Shown here piece after piece: positions 5,847 to 13,980 of a DNA stretch of 14,790 bases. The stretch's first letter is position 1. The number at the start of each line of letters is the position of its first letter. The notes beneath the pieces are model-generated. The model did no database searches. It was not told the DNA's origin and was given only the letters and a program-made list of their open reading frames with translations. The translations under genes and the position numbers were made by a program. The stretch lies in the NCBI GenBank assembly GCA_038326615.1, contig JBBQKF010000075.1:1-14790 (forward strand), written 5' to 3'. The DNA comes from JBBQKF01 sp038326615. GTDB lineage: Bacteria > Bacillota > Clostridia > Saccharofermentanales > UBA5734.

Positions 5847-7604
5847 CTATTTCATTTTTTCAATGATTACTTTACTTGCTTCGAATTCAGTCTTCCACCA
5901 AGCAAATGCCTCATCTGCACCTGCATCTTTTAGTTCCTTTAACACTTTATTCATTTCTGTGTTAAAAGCATCATCAGATTTTGTCATAATTACTTTAGGT
6001 ATTGCCTTGGTAATTATATTGTCGAGTTTAACATCAATTCTCTTAATGTCTTCAGGCGTGGTTTTCATAGCCATTCCGATTGGCATAAAAACCTTGGAAT
6101 CATATGCTTTGTTTTGCTTAATGAGATTGCTAAAAGCCTGGTATGGATAATCGGATTTATAGTATGTATTGTAATCTTTTTGGACTGGAGTAAATGTTTT
6201 TGGATCAACAGAAGCTGGATCGCCGAAAATGTTCATTGTCATACCATCTTTTGGATGATTACTTGTTACATTAATACCCAGAAAATTCAAGCTTCCTCCA
6301 AATCCAACGCCTCTCTTTTTCCACTTGTCATCATTGAGAGCTTTTGCATCAAGAGATGTTTTAGTTGGAACCATTTTCCCATCAATTATATTGTAGTCGA
6401 TTCCTTTAAATCCACTCATGAAAAGCCTTACAATATCAGGATCGTTAAATGCATTTATTAAATCCATTGCGCGATCTGAGTTGGGTGAATTTTTTGTAAT
6501 ACAGAATAAATTGCCGGTGTTACCAATTTTATTCGGATACGGAACTGCAACTGAATAAGTACCTTCTATAGGTAGCATTACATATCCTGATATAGAATTT
6601 GGGTTTGTTTTGAGTTCATTAGTGTAAAATGCGTTAACAAACCAGTCAACATGACTTGATAAGTATTGACCTGCCGTTGCTTTTGCTGTGTAGTCGTTTA
6701 ATTTCATAGTGAAGCTATCAGGATCGAACATTCCCATTCTATAAGCGCTATTATAGAATTTTAAATCATTCCATTGTGGACCATTAACATCAGTATAGTT
6801 GTTAATAATTTGATTTTGCGAGTTCTGCACATAGCCGTTTGCAGAAAGATTTGTGTACCCGAAATCTAGTACAGATCTCCATGACCATTGTCCAAGTCCC
6901 CAATCGTTCCACATCCCAAATGCATAGGTCTTTTTGCCATCTTTAGTTTTAGGATGTTTTTGTTGCATTTGAGAAAGGATTTGCAAAAATTCTTTATCGG
7001 TTTTAAACTGTGGATATCCAAGTTCTTTGTAATAATCCCAACGCACAATGTATCCATTCCAAGAAGTTACAACATCTGAAACTGGAGTTCCTGGTGATGT
7101 TTGAGTTGGAATAAAATACAACTTTCCTGTATCGTTACTAAAATTACTCTTCATGAAATCTATACGGGCTTTGCTAACAGCTTCAATTGCTTGCCCATTT
7201 GTTTTCAGTAAATTGTCCATAGGAATTATCAAATCCCCATCAATCAGTTGTTTTGCATACTCAGATTTCACATTCAAAATGTCAGGTAAATCTCCTGCTG
7301 TCAATTGAATTTTAAACTTTTCATCGGTATAAATTACTTGTTTGAATGTAATCCCAGTGAGTTCTTCGAGTTTATTAACAGTCTCCCACGGCCAAAGTGC
7401 TTCCTCTGCGGCATTGCTAGCACCAACTGATCCAACGGTAATTGTAACTTTTTTGCCAATGGAACTTGTGTTGCTCGATGTTGATGTTATGGCAGAGCTT
7501 TCTTTGCTACTTGAATTTGATGCTTTTTCGCCGCATCCAGCAAGGGTAATCATAATAGAAACAGCTAACACACTTGAAATAATCTTCCTTTTCATTTTAA
7601 CCAT
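5847..7604 (-). CDS. Extracellular sugar-binding lipoprotein of the CUT1 importer (LplA/YtcQ type)
   Basis: This solute-binding protein (585 aa) is anchored outside the membrane and delivers ligand to the two permeases encoded next. The N terminus is a lipoprotein signal: MKRKIISSVLAVSIMITLAGC with lipobox LAGC and the lipidated Cys at residue 24. A Ser/Thr-rich linker (about 28-50) follows, then a family 1 extracellular solute-binding fold rich in aromatic residues (WPWETVNKLEELTGITFK, GDLPDILN, WNDWGLGQWSWRSVLDFGY, YPYQAFSNL). About 550-600 aa is usual for partners of LplB/YtcP permeases. GTG and ATG codons compete little here: the ATG at 7604 has GGAAGGA 8 bases upstream, while the in-frame ATG at 7595 is less well placed. 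It is the first gene of its operon, about 200 bases after the proposed regulated promoter. The aromatic surface suits an oligosaccharide ligand, whose identity is unknown. Confidence 0.92.
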   Translation of the reverse strand: MVKMKRKIISSVLAVSIMITLAGCGEKASNSSSKESSAITSTSSNTSSIGKKVTITVGSVGASNAAEEALWPWETVNKLEELTGITFKQVIYTDEKFKIQLTAGDLPDILNVKSEYAKQLIDGDLIIPMDNLLKTNGQAIEAVSKARIDFMKSNFSNDTGKLYFIPTQTSPGTPVSDVVTSWNGYIVRWDYYKELGYPQFKTDKEFLQILSQMQQKHPKTKDGKKTYAFGMWNDWGLGQWSWRSVLDFGYTNLSANGYVQNSQNQIINNYTDVNGPQWNDLKFYNSAYRMGMFDPDSFTMKLNDYTAKATAGQYLSSHVDWFVNAFYTNELKTNPNSISGYVMLPIEGTYSVAVPYPNKIGNTGNLFCITKNSPNSDRAMDLINAFNDPDIVRLFMSGFKGIDYNIIDGKMVPTKTSLDAKALNDDKWKKRGVGFGGSLNFLGINVTSNHPKDGMTMNIFGDPASVDPKTFTPVQKDYNTYYKSDYPYQAFSNLIKQNKAYDSKVFMPIGMAMKTTPEDIKRIDVKLDNIITKAIPKVIMTKSDDAFNTEMNKVLKELKDAGADEAFAWWKTEFEASKVIIEKMK

Positions 7605-7802
7605 TTAAATAGTCCTTCCTTTCACCAATTTAGATAACCAGAGTAACGAACAATCTGTAAAAACGTATCATGCAAAATATTTCATTAAGCAAACACATAT
7701 TTACATGGAGCTTCTTACTAGTTGAATTTTATGCCTGTATGACAAATATATGAATGCATTTTTATACTGATATGTTGTATTTATATGTTTTAATTTACTA
7801 AA

Positions 7803-7831
7803 GTTATATCTTGACATTTTTTTCGAATAAA
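7803..7831 (-). promoter_or_regulatory. Putative activator-dependent promoter of the importer operon
   Basis: On the minus strand TATAAC (complement of 7803-7808, 5/6 to TATAAT) lies 17 bp after TTTATT (7826-7831), only a 3/6 match to TTGACA. A good -10 with a poor -35, directly beside an activator-like direct repeat, is the expected layout for an AraC-family-activated promoter. Transcription would begin near 7796, giving a leader of about 190 nt. Confidence 0.5.
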
Positions 7832-7834
7832 TTT

Positions 7835-7866
7835 GTTGCACTTTTCAATTAATTAGTTGCACTTTT
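7835..7866 (-). promoter_or_regulatory. Direct-repeat operator, probable binding site of the YesN-type regulator
   Basis: The minus strand has AAAAGTGCAAC at 7866-7856 and an identical copy at 7845-7835, separated by TAATTAATTG. The repeats are 21 bp apart centre to centre, two helical turns, so both lie on the same DNA face. The promoter-proximal copy ends 3 bp before the -35. AraC-family proteins bind such tandem half-sites, and the adjacent locus encodes a response regulator with an AraC-type domain. The repeats are directly visible; the assignment to this regulator is inference. Confidence 0.6.
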
Positions 7867-7926
7867 GTGTTGCAATGTAATTAGTCTTGCTTTTTATTGC
7901 TGATATTAATAAACTAGAAATGTACC

Positions 7927-7956
7927 CGCTTAATTATATTTCCATATTATTAAGCG
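7927..7956 (-). other. Hairpin directly after the sensor-kinase gene
   Basis: CGCTTAAT (7949-7956, minus sense) pairs with ATTAAGCG (7927-7934), a perfect 8-bp stem beginning at the base after the TAG stop. The loop (AATATGGAAATATA) can form a few more A-U pairs. It is followed on the minus strand by GGTACATTTC without a U tract, so it is a poor intrinsic terminator. It may instead protect the 3' end of the mRNA or weaken readthrough. Confidence 0.4.
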
Positions 7957-9780
7957 CTAAAAAATTAATGGGAAAATCAGAACAACTTGCGTTCCAATTC
8001 CTTCTAGACTTTCAATAATAATCTTTGACTCATTTCCGAAATGCAATTTCAATCGACGATATACATTGTTTAATCCAATATTATCATCGTCTTTTCCCAA
8101 ATTCTCCTCAGTATTTAGAGATCTCCTTATTTTTTCAAGATTTTGCTCGGTAATCCCTCCACCATTATCCTTAAAGGCTATATTCATTAAACCGTCTGTA
8201 ATCTTCGAAGAAATTTCAATAATCCCTGCTTTACTATATGGTAAAAATCCATGTACTACTGAATTTTCAACAATTGGTTGCATAATAAATCTCAAAACCA
8301 TATATTGTAATGCACTATCATCGCTATCAAATTCAAGGTAAATTCCTTCGCCAAATCTTTTGTTAACAATGTATATATAATTCTCAATGTACTCAATTTC
8401 TTCTTTTATCGACCAAGTAACTCTATTGCTTGAAAACACAGGGCGAAGAAGTTTGTTGAAAACAACTACTACATCAACAATATTACTTGCTTTAACCATC
8501 ACTGCCATCCATCTTATCATATTTAATGTATTATAAATAAAATGTGGATTAATTTGAGATTGTAGTATTCTCATTTCCATATGATATTTTTCTTCCTGAA
8601 TTATCTTGTTGAAGGCAATATTTTTTCTTATATCTTCGGACATTCCGTTAAACTGCTTAATTAATGCACCAATCTCGTTCCCATAATTACTGTTAATTTG
8701 AATATCTAGTTTCCCATCTCCAAATTCCTTCATAGCAAACATAAGTTTTTTAAATGGAGAAGTAATTTTAGCTATCCACAAATAATAGATTAGCACCATC
8801 GCTAATATGCTAATTAGAAATGTTATAATTAATGTATTTGCCAATACTTTCATGTTGGAATTATACTGACTCATTGGTATCTCATGAATAACAACCCATC
8901 CAGTACTCTGCATTTTGTAATATATTAGTTGTGTTTTTCTTGTCTGATCTTTTATAACCATGCTACCATAACTACTTTGGGTGTTTATCAAGTAGCTATA
9001 TTTGCTCATTTCGCCATATTTTTTAGAAATTCCTCCGCTTATAACCTTGCCAAACTCATCAATAATCTGAACCACTTCCTCATTCGTTCTCATTATTGTT
9101 TTATACATTGAAGAAAACTGTTTTTCGGGTATGTTGATTACCATCATCCAGTTTTTAGACTTTTTCGAAATACTTTTAAATGCTTTTGTGGCAGTGATAA
9201 AACTAACGTTTTTTTCGCTTGAATACATATCATATCCAATCATCGAGAAGTCCAAAACTTTAATTCCACCGCTCCAACATATTTGTGGAAATTTTTCTCT
9301 TGCATTATTAAAAACTTCATATTCTGTGTTCCCTGGAGATGTTATATGATTCAGTTGACGCCATGATCGATTTAATGAAAACCCTAATATCTCCTTTTCA
9401 TTGCTAAAAAACACTGAGTCTATAAATTCATAATTACCGAGGACGTTTGAAATATATTTTGAAATTGAGTTGAATGTATTGATTGCGTCTAATTCATCGG
9501 TTATGTCATCGTTCATATATTTTTGAATATCGATGTTCGACGAAACAACTCTGCTAAACCGATTCGTTTCGTCAATTAGTGAGTTTACATTGTTTTCAAA
9601 TTGTTGGAAGCTGCCAATTGTAAAGTCTTCCTTCATTGCCCTAAATTCGGACAAAATTGTATTATAGCTCATTACCCCACACAAAGTGAGTATTAATGAA
9701 GTAATAAATAAATACGAAAGAACAAATTGGAATTTCAGACTCAAATTCGATGGATTTAATTTATTAATCAGTTTTTTCAA
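7957..9780 (-). CDS. Sensor histidine kinase, YesM family
   Basis: This membrane sensor (607 aa) would autophosphorylate and pass phosphate to the YesN-type regulator encoded just upstream. Numbered from the TTG start: TM1 at about 18-39 (FVLSYLFITSLILTLCGVM), an extracellular Cache-like sensing region at about 40-310, TM2 at about 313-336, and HAMP at about 338-388. The His_kinase domain has the phosphoacceptor His413 in QSQINPHFIYNTLNMI. The ATPase domain has its N box VENSVVHG at 504-511, DNGGGI at 538-543 and NIGLNNV at 567-573. All catalytic motifs are intact. I chose TTG at 9780 because GAGAGGAG (9788-9795) lies 7 bases before it. The ATG at 9819 would put that ribosome site inside the gene and add 13 unlikely residues. 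The start overlaps the regulator gene by 17 bases, suggesting translational coupling. Confidence 0.93.
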   Translation of the reverse strand: MKKLINKLNPSNLSLKFQFVLSYLFITSLILTLCGVMSYNTILSEFRAMKEDFTIGSFQQFENNVNSLIDETNRFSRVVSSNIDIQKYMNDDITDELDAINTFNSISKYISNVLGNYEFIDSVFFSNEKEILGFSLNRSWRQLNHITSPGNTEYEVFNNAREKFPQICWSGGIKVLDFSMIGYDMYSSEKNVSFITATKAFKSISKKSKNWMMVINIPEKQFSSMYKTIMRTNEEVVQIIDEFGKVISGGISKKYGEMSKYSYLINTQSSYGSMVIKDQTRKTQLIYYKMQSTGWVVIHEIPMSQYNSNMKVLANTLIITFLISILAMVLIYYLWIAKITSPFKKLMFAMKEFGDGKLDIQINSNYGNEIGALIKQFNGMSEDIRKNIAFNKIIQEEKYHMEMRILQSQINPHFIYNTLNMIRWMAVMVKASNIVDVVVVFNKLLRPVFSSNRVTWSIKEEIEYIENYIYIVNKRFGEGIYLEFDSDDSALQYMVLRFIMQPIVENSVVHGFLPYSKAGIIEISSKITDGLMNIAFKDNGGGITEQNLEKIRRSLNTEENLGKDDDNIGLNNVYRRLKLHFGNESKIIIESLEGIGTQVVLIFPLIF

Positions 9781-11380
9781 ATGAAAACTCCTCTCGCAGT
9801 GATTTTTTCTTAAAATCACCCGGACTAAAGCCTGTTTTCACTTTAAAGAATCTGCAAAAATATGTATCATCAGTAAACCCAAGCATATAGGAAATCTCAT
9901 TTGTCTTTTTCGAAGATAGCATTAACAGTTGTTTAGCTTTCTCTATTTTTAGGTTCATAACATAATCAATAAAATTTTCGTTTGTTTCTTCTTTAAACAG
10001 GTGGCTGAAATAATTTGGGCTTAGATTTACATGCATTGCAACAGATTGAAGTGTTATACCTGTCAGATAATTTTGCTGAATATATGTTAAAGCTTTAACT
10101 ATTTCCTCCCTTGTAGTATTTTCTGCCAATTGTTTTTCTATCATATAAACAAAATCCAAGTATGAACATATGCATTCATCCAAGGTTTCACTTTGTGTAA
10201 TTGCTGTCCTAAACTTAATATGAGTATAATTTGGTTTCTCGTTAATAATATTAATATAATTGAAATTCTGGTCAAATAATGCCAAAAAACTGGCTATTGC
10301 TGACTCTTTACTTAATAAACAGTTATGCTCAAGTGATTTGATTATTTCAATGTACTGATTAACATTTTGGTTGCTCATTCCTTTTAAAAAATCAGGAATT
10401 TTTCTTAAAATTGTCAATTTGTTTCTGACACAATCACCAGATATTTTTGTCTCATTATTTATTATTATTCCAAATCCTAATGTGAATTTTTTTAGAATCA
10501 TATTTTTACAGATTCTATATGAGTTGCCTAATTGATCATAGCCATCAAAAGGAATGCTATGACTGAATGTTGTAGAAATATTAAAACATGAATAGAGAGT
10601 TTTTTTAATGTTTCTGAATATTTCACTCATCTCTTCATTTGCATTTTCTATACCATTCCCGCTAGAAATATTCGTGATAAGGACGTAATGATTTATATCA
10701 TCATGAAATATTTCTCCAAATTTATAACTACTTATGATTTCATTTAAAACATTGAGTAATGACGTTCTTATCAATTGACCTTTGTCGTCCTCAAAAAATG
10801 TTTCCAAAGTCGAATATTGATCAATCTCAATTAATCCCAAAACAATATTTTTAGGGCAGATTTTAAAATCATTTTGTTTAATAAACGTTTCCATATCCGA
10901 AGTATTCCTGATGTTGTAAAAAATGAATTCTTTTAAGAATTGTTCTTTCAAAAAATCGGTATTGTTTGCTGATAAGTAATTTGATATTCTATGTGGATTT
11001 TTACGTATTAAGTTTTGTTTGGTTTTTTCCAGCACTATTTCAAGTTCCGCTTCTGTCATAATCATTTTTAGTATATATTCAGAAACACCCAAAGACATAG
11101 CCTTTTTGACTTTAGAAAATTCTTCAATGCAGGATATGATTATTATTTCAATATTTTGATTGTCCTCTCTAATTCTAGAAATTAAATCCATACCACTAAT
11201 TATCGGTATATTTATATCAGTAATTAAAATATCTGGGGATAATGAACAGTACGCATCCCATGCTTGTTGTCCATCAGAAACATCGGCAACAACCTCCATA
11301 TCATATTTTGACCAGTTAACAGAATTCTTAAGCCCCATCCTAACAAGCATTTCATCTTCAGCAATAATGACTTTATACAT
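9764..11380 (-). CDS. Response regulator with AraC-type DNA-binding domain, YesN family
   Basis: This 538-aa cytoplasmic transcription regulator is the partner of the YesM-type kinase. The receiver domain (1-125) has the acidic pocket Glu8/Asp9, phosphoacceptor Asp55 (ILITDINIPIISGMDL), Ser83 and Lys105. The proline that normally follows that lysine is methionine (YILKMIM). A long middle region (about 130-425) with no recognised motif is usual for this family. The last 110 or so residues are an AraC-type double helix-turn-helix: EIVKALTYIQQNYLTGITLQSVAMHVNLSPNYFSHLFKE, then EISYMLGFTDDTYFCRFFKVKTGFSPGDFKK. The ATG at 11380 follows AGAGGA. Location between the enzyme unit and the importer, with direct repeats at the importer promoter, makes those operons its likely targets. 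Confidence 0.93.
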   Translation of the reverse strand: MYKVIIAEDEMLVRMGLKNSVNWSKYDMEVVADVSDGQQAWDAYCSLSPDILITDINIPIISGMDLISRIREDNQNIEIIIISCIEEFSKVKKAMSLGVSEYILKMIMTEAELEIVLEKTKQNLIRKNPHRISNYLSANNTDFLKEQFLKEFIFYNIRNTSDMETFIKQNDFKICPKNIVLGLIEIDQYSTLETFFEDDKGQLIRTSLLNVLNEIISSYKFGEIFHDDINHYVLITNISSGNGIENANEEMSEIFRNIKKTLYSCFNISTTFSHSIPFDGYDQLGNSYRICKNMILKKFTLGFGIIINNETKISGDCVRNKLTILRKIPDFLKGMSNQNVNQYIEIIKSLEHNCLLSKESAIASFLALFDQNFNYINIINEKPNYTHIKFRTAITQSETLDECICSYLDFVYMIEKQLAENTTREEIVKALTYIQQNYLTGITLQSVAMHVNLSPNYFSHLFKEETNENFIDYVMNLKIEKAKQLLMLSSKKTNEISYMLGFTDDTYFCRFFKVKTGFSPGDFKKKSLREEFSFEKTD

Positions 11381-11461
11381 ATGTTTCCTCTTAATAAATT
11401 GCAGTTTCTGTACTTTGACAAAATCAATAATTGTTTTACAAATTAATTTATTTACAGTCTT

Positions 11462-11467
11462 ATTATC
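11462..11467 (-). promoter_or_regulatory. Possible extended -10 promoter for the regulator-kinase operon
   Basis: On the minus strand ATGTGATAATAAG contains GATAAT with a TGn extension directly before it; TTTAAC lies 17-18 bp upstream, a poor -35. It would give a leader of about 75 nt before the regulator ATG. A competing perfect TATAAT lies at 11545-11550, also without a clear -35. Either, both or neither may be used. Confidence 0.3.
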
Positions 11468-11544
11468 ACATATTTTGAAATTAGGTTAAATTAGATTTAA
11501 AATACTCAGTAACATTGTATACGTTAATAGTAAAATATTATCTG

Positions 11545-11550
11545 ATTATA
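11545..11550 (-). promoter_or_regulatory. Second -10 candidate upstream of the regulator gene
   Basis: A perfect TATAAT (complement of 11545-11550) has AATTTA at the -35 distance, so it would need an activator if it works. Its spacer contains AAGTGCGATT, which shares the AAGTGC core with the proposed operator half-site (7 of 11 positions) but has no second copy at 21 bp. Next to it is a run of six G on the minus strand (11561-11566), unusual in this A+T-rich DNA. Confidence 0.25.
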
Positions 11551-11614
11551 AATCGCACTTCCCCCCATAAATTCGCCATTAACTAATTTATTTCGTAATC
11601 GAGAGCTTTTTTCA

Positions 11615-13261
11615 CTAGACAGCTTCTAAAACAAAAATTATATCTTGTATCAAAGGCGAACTTTTTGGAATAAGACTTCCTTGTAAATTTTGTTTCACTT
11701 CAAATTTTGGAAATTTAATATTTAATATTGGGTCATAATAATATGCAATATATTCTGTATTTTGATCTAACCCGTATATAGTGGGTGAATTTTCCCCCTC
11801 GTTGAAGAAGAAAATTAGCACATTTCCCTTTATCCCAGCACAAAAATTCGCAATTCCTTTTTCTCCATCATATCCACCTTCTACACATTCATTATGTGCT
11901 TCAAATTTATTAAATTCATAATAGCTTAGGAGATTTTTTACGTTGCCTATTTGTCTCCCTCCTGGCAAATCATAAGCATCCTTCCATAGATTATACCCCC
12001 ATGACCTTCCATACGGAGAATCACCATGAATATCTCCTTCTATATTAAATACCCACATCACATTTGCTCCATAGGTATAACCTGCACACCCCATTAAGAT
12101 GGCAGAGGTAAACAAGTAGCGTTGCACCTCCTGTCCACACATTCCGCAAATCCCCTCATAGGATATTTCCGATAAAACAACAGGCATTTTAGGCTCTTTT
12201 TGTAGTGCCCTTGTATTTATTTTTAAACTCTGTGCATAAAATTGCCATCCAGAATGTCCGCTTTGAAGCATATCAAAATCAATATCCTTCGCATCTAAAA
12301 CGCATTCACTTCCTGTGCAACCATTCGCAGGGTGAATGGAAATAGGTCTTTTGTACCCATCTGTTTCTTTGATAAAGGCAGAAATTTCCGACCAAATCCC
12401 TTTACTCCAGTTTATATAATTGTCACATTTTTCTTGAGTTTGATTAAGTTCTAAATCTTTTTTACTATTCCCCTCCAAATCATCCTCAATGGTATAAAAT
12501 GGCATAATGGCTTCCCCAGCTATACACCAAAAAACGGGGAGTGACGCATAGCGGGCAATTAGATAACGCCAATAAGCTTTCATGCTTTCTTTATCCATAA
12601 AATTTACGTAATATCCCCAAAAGGCAAAAATACATGGAACTAATCCATGTTCAACCATTGCCGTAATTTTTCTATCCGCCACCTCAAAATAAGTTGGATT
12701 TATCATTTTATAAGTTTCGTCTAATGGAAATCCCGCTTCACTTATTCCCCTTTTGTCAAAAGGCTTCATATCTGGATATAGTCCTGCTACAAACTGAATG
12801 ACATTGAACCCTTTTTCGGCTCTGTCTTTTAAGAGTAATGAATAATCCTCTGGGTATTTTAATCTTTTTTGTAAGCAAAACCACCAGGTATCGCCAAGCC
12901 ACATAAAAGCTTTTCCATTTGCATGCTCAAAATGACTTTTATCATCGCTCACTCTAATTGCTCCATTAGAATATAAATAGTTTTCTCCTTCGTACCCTAC
13001 AACGTTAATCCGGCCTTCACAAGAAGAAAGGTCTTTATCATCTTGATTTGAACAAATTGATTTAAATTGAAATTCACCAATTAAATGTGATGAAAAACGA
13101 ACCTTCCATTTGTTTTCACCAGCCCAAAAAGCAGGGATTTTAATGGTGTGGTGTTCAGACGCAAAAATAAAATCAACTTCTACATCCAAATAAGGATTGC
13201 TATACTGATTTTGTGTTCTAATTGCTATTTCGATTGATTTATTTCTTTCAACAATATACAT
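11615..13261 (-). CDS. Glycoside hydrolase with DUF5060 and DUF4038 (apiosidase-like) domains, intracellular
   Basis: This 548-aa protein has three parts. A DUF5060-type beta domain (about 5-88) includes IKIPAFWAGENKWKVRFSS and IGEFQFKSIC. A DUF4038 (beta/alpha)8 domain (about 95-440) has FMWLGDTWWF (119-128), a strand with GFNVIQ (151-156), LPVFWCIAGEA (241-251) and VVLSEISYEG (361-370). A C-terminal beta domain (about 445-548) resembles the collagen-binding-like domain PF12904 (YYYDPILNIKFP). Glu250 and Glu365 are the obvious acidic catalytic candidates; the exact pair is not proven here. Characterised DUF4038 enzymes include GH140 apiosidases acting on rhamnogalacturonan II, but the family is broad and the substrate is open. 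No signal peptide is present, so it should act on imported oligosaccharides. The ATG follows AGAGG and lies 13 bases after the esterase gene, forming one operon. Confidence 0.88.
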   Translation of the reverse strand: MYIVERNKSIEIAIRTQNQYSNPYLDVEVDFIFASEHHTIKIPAFWAGENKWKVRFSSHLIGEFQFKSICSNQDDKDLSSCEGRINVVGYEGENYLYSNGAIRVSDDKSHFEHANGKAFMWLGDTWWFCLQKRLKYPEDYSLLLKDRAEKGFNVIQFVAGLYPDMKPFDKRGISEAGFPLDETYKMINPTYFEVADRKITAMVEHGLVPCIFAFWGYYVNFMDKESMKAYWRYLIARYASLPVFWCIAGEAIMPFYTIEDDLEGNSKKDLELNQTQEKCDNYINWSKGIWSEISAFIKETDGYKRPISIHPANGCTGSECVLDAKDIDFDMLQSGHSGWQFYAQSLKINTRALQKEPKMPVVLSEISYEGICGMCGQEVQRYLFTSAILMGCAGYTYGANVMWVFNIEGDIHGDSPYGRSWGYNLWKDAYDLPGGRQIGNVKNLLSYYEFNKFEAHNECVEGGYDGEKGIANFCAGIKGNVLIFFFNEGENSPTIYGLDQNTEYIAYYYDPILNIKFPKFEVKQNLQGSLIPKSSPLIQDIIFVLEAV

Positions 13262-13274
13262 AATGAACCTCTTT

Positions 13275-13898
13275 TTACTGTATTAACTTCAGCCATTCTT
13301 TCGCTATCATTCTATGCCCCAAAATTGTTGGATGAACACCATCTCTTAATATTTCATCTCTTTTGTACTTAGTAAGATAACTATGAAATATTCCATCCAT
13401 TGGGATATATATATCCGCATATTTTTCGGCTAGTTTTCTAATAGCATTTATTTTAGGATCTAAGTCTTCTCTGAAGAAGTCTTTTATATGTTCCCCAACA
13501 ACAAATAGGAAAGGTTCTACTATTATTAGTTTAGCGCCTTTCTTTTTCACGGAGGACATTAAATATTCATAATTTTCTGTAAACTGTTCAATGGGTGTAA
13601 TATAATTTGATCCGTTATAGTGACACCAAACATCATTTATTCCAGCCATAATAGATACAATATCTGGTTTATAGTCCAGACAATCCTTATCCCATCTTGC
13701 TTTCATATCCCTGGTTAAATTCCCTGCAATTCCTTTATTTATAATCTTTAGATTATAATCCGGATACAAATTATTTAGTATTGATGAACACATTTCGCAG
13801 TAACCATTTCCATAAGAATTTTCATCTACGCAATTACGCTCAGCATCGGTTATTGAATCCCCCTGAAATATAATTGTATAATTTTCCTTTATTAACAT
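13275..13898 (-). CDS. SGNH/GDSL-family esterase, probably a carbohydrate deacetylase, intracellular
   Basis: Numbered from the ATG at 13898 (207 aa), the SGNH blocks are all present. Block I is FQGDSITD with nucleophile Ser15. Block II is NKGIAGNLTRDMKARW with the conserved Gly. Block III is AGINDVW with the oxyanion-hole Asn. Block V is DGVHPTILGH with the catalytic Asp and His. The GNGY segment, the RDMKARW helix and the C-terminal HRMIAKEWLKLI match the compact bacterial SGNH group that includes acetylxylan and other sugar-ester deacetylases. No signal peptide is present, so it should act in the cytoplasm. Family members usually begin MLL+K near the GDSIT block, which favours ATG 13898. 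The in-frame GTG at 13910 adds four residues and has no ribosome site. It is the first gene of a two-gene unit with the DUF4038 hydrolase. Confidence 0.9.
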   Translation of the reverse strand: MLIKENYTIIFQGDSITDAERNCVDENSYGNGYCEMCSSILNNLYPDYNLKIINKGIAGNLTRDMKARWDKDCLDYKPDIVSIMAGINDVWCHYNGSNYITPIEQFTENYEYLMSSVKKKGAKLIIVEPFLFVVGEHIKDFFREDLDPKINAIRKLAEKYADIYIPMDGIFHSYLTKYKRDEILRDGVHPTILGHRMIAKEWLKLIQ

Positions 13899-13941
13899 TT
13901 TTTTACTCACGATTTATTAATAATATGTTGATTAAAAAAGC

Positions 13942-13947
13942 ATTATA
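13942..13947 (-). promoter_or_regulatory. Putative -10 of the esterase-hydrolase operon
   Basis: On the minus strand a perfect TATAAT lies about 44 bases before the esterase ATG. The -35 position (AGAAGG, 13965-13970) does not match the consensus, again suggesting an activated promoter. It is preceded by an operator-like half-site at 13981-13991. Confidence 0.4.
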
Positions 13948-13980
13948 TTGGTAAATCGCTATTCCCTTCTCGATATTGTT

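Larger units (their letters stand above)
7605..7956. other. Regulatory intergenic region upstream of the importer operon
   Basis: This 352-base region between the sensor-kinase stop and the binding-protein start has no coding frame. In the direction of transcription it holds a hairpin directly after the kinase stop (7927-7956), two 11-bp direct repeats (7835-7866), a promoter with a weak -35 (7803-7831), and an A+T-rich leader of about 190 nt with no recognised riboswitch, ending in the ribosome site. Confidence 0.6.

Noticed and set aside
7811..7816. Perfect TTGACA on the plus strand as a promoter
   Set aside because: There is no -10 at 16-18 bp (TGTTGC and neighbours) and no plus-strand gene downstream; it is inside the spacer of the minus-strand promoter.
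9781..9819. ATG at 9819 as the start of the sensor kinase
   Set aside because: It lies upstream of the strong GAGAGGAG site and adds 13 residues that are only the out-of-frame reading of the regulator's end; TTG at 9780 fits better.
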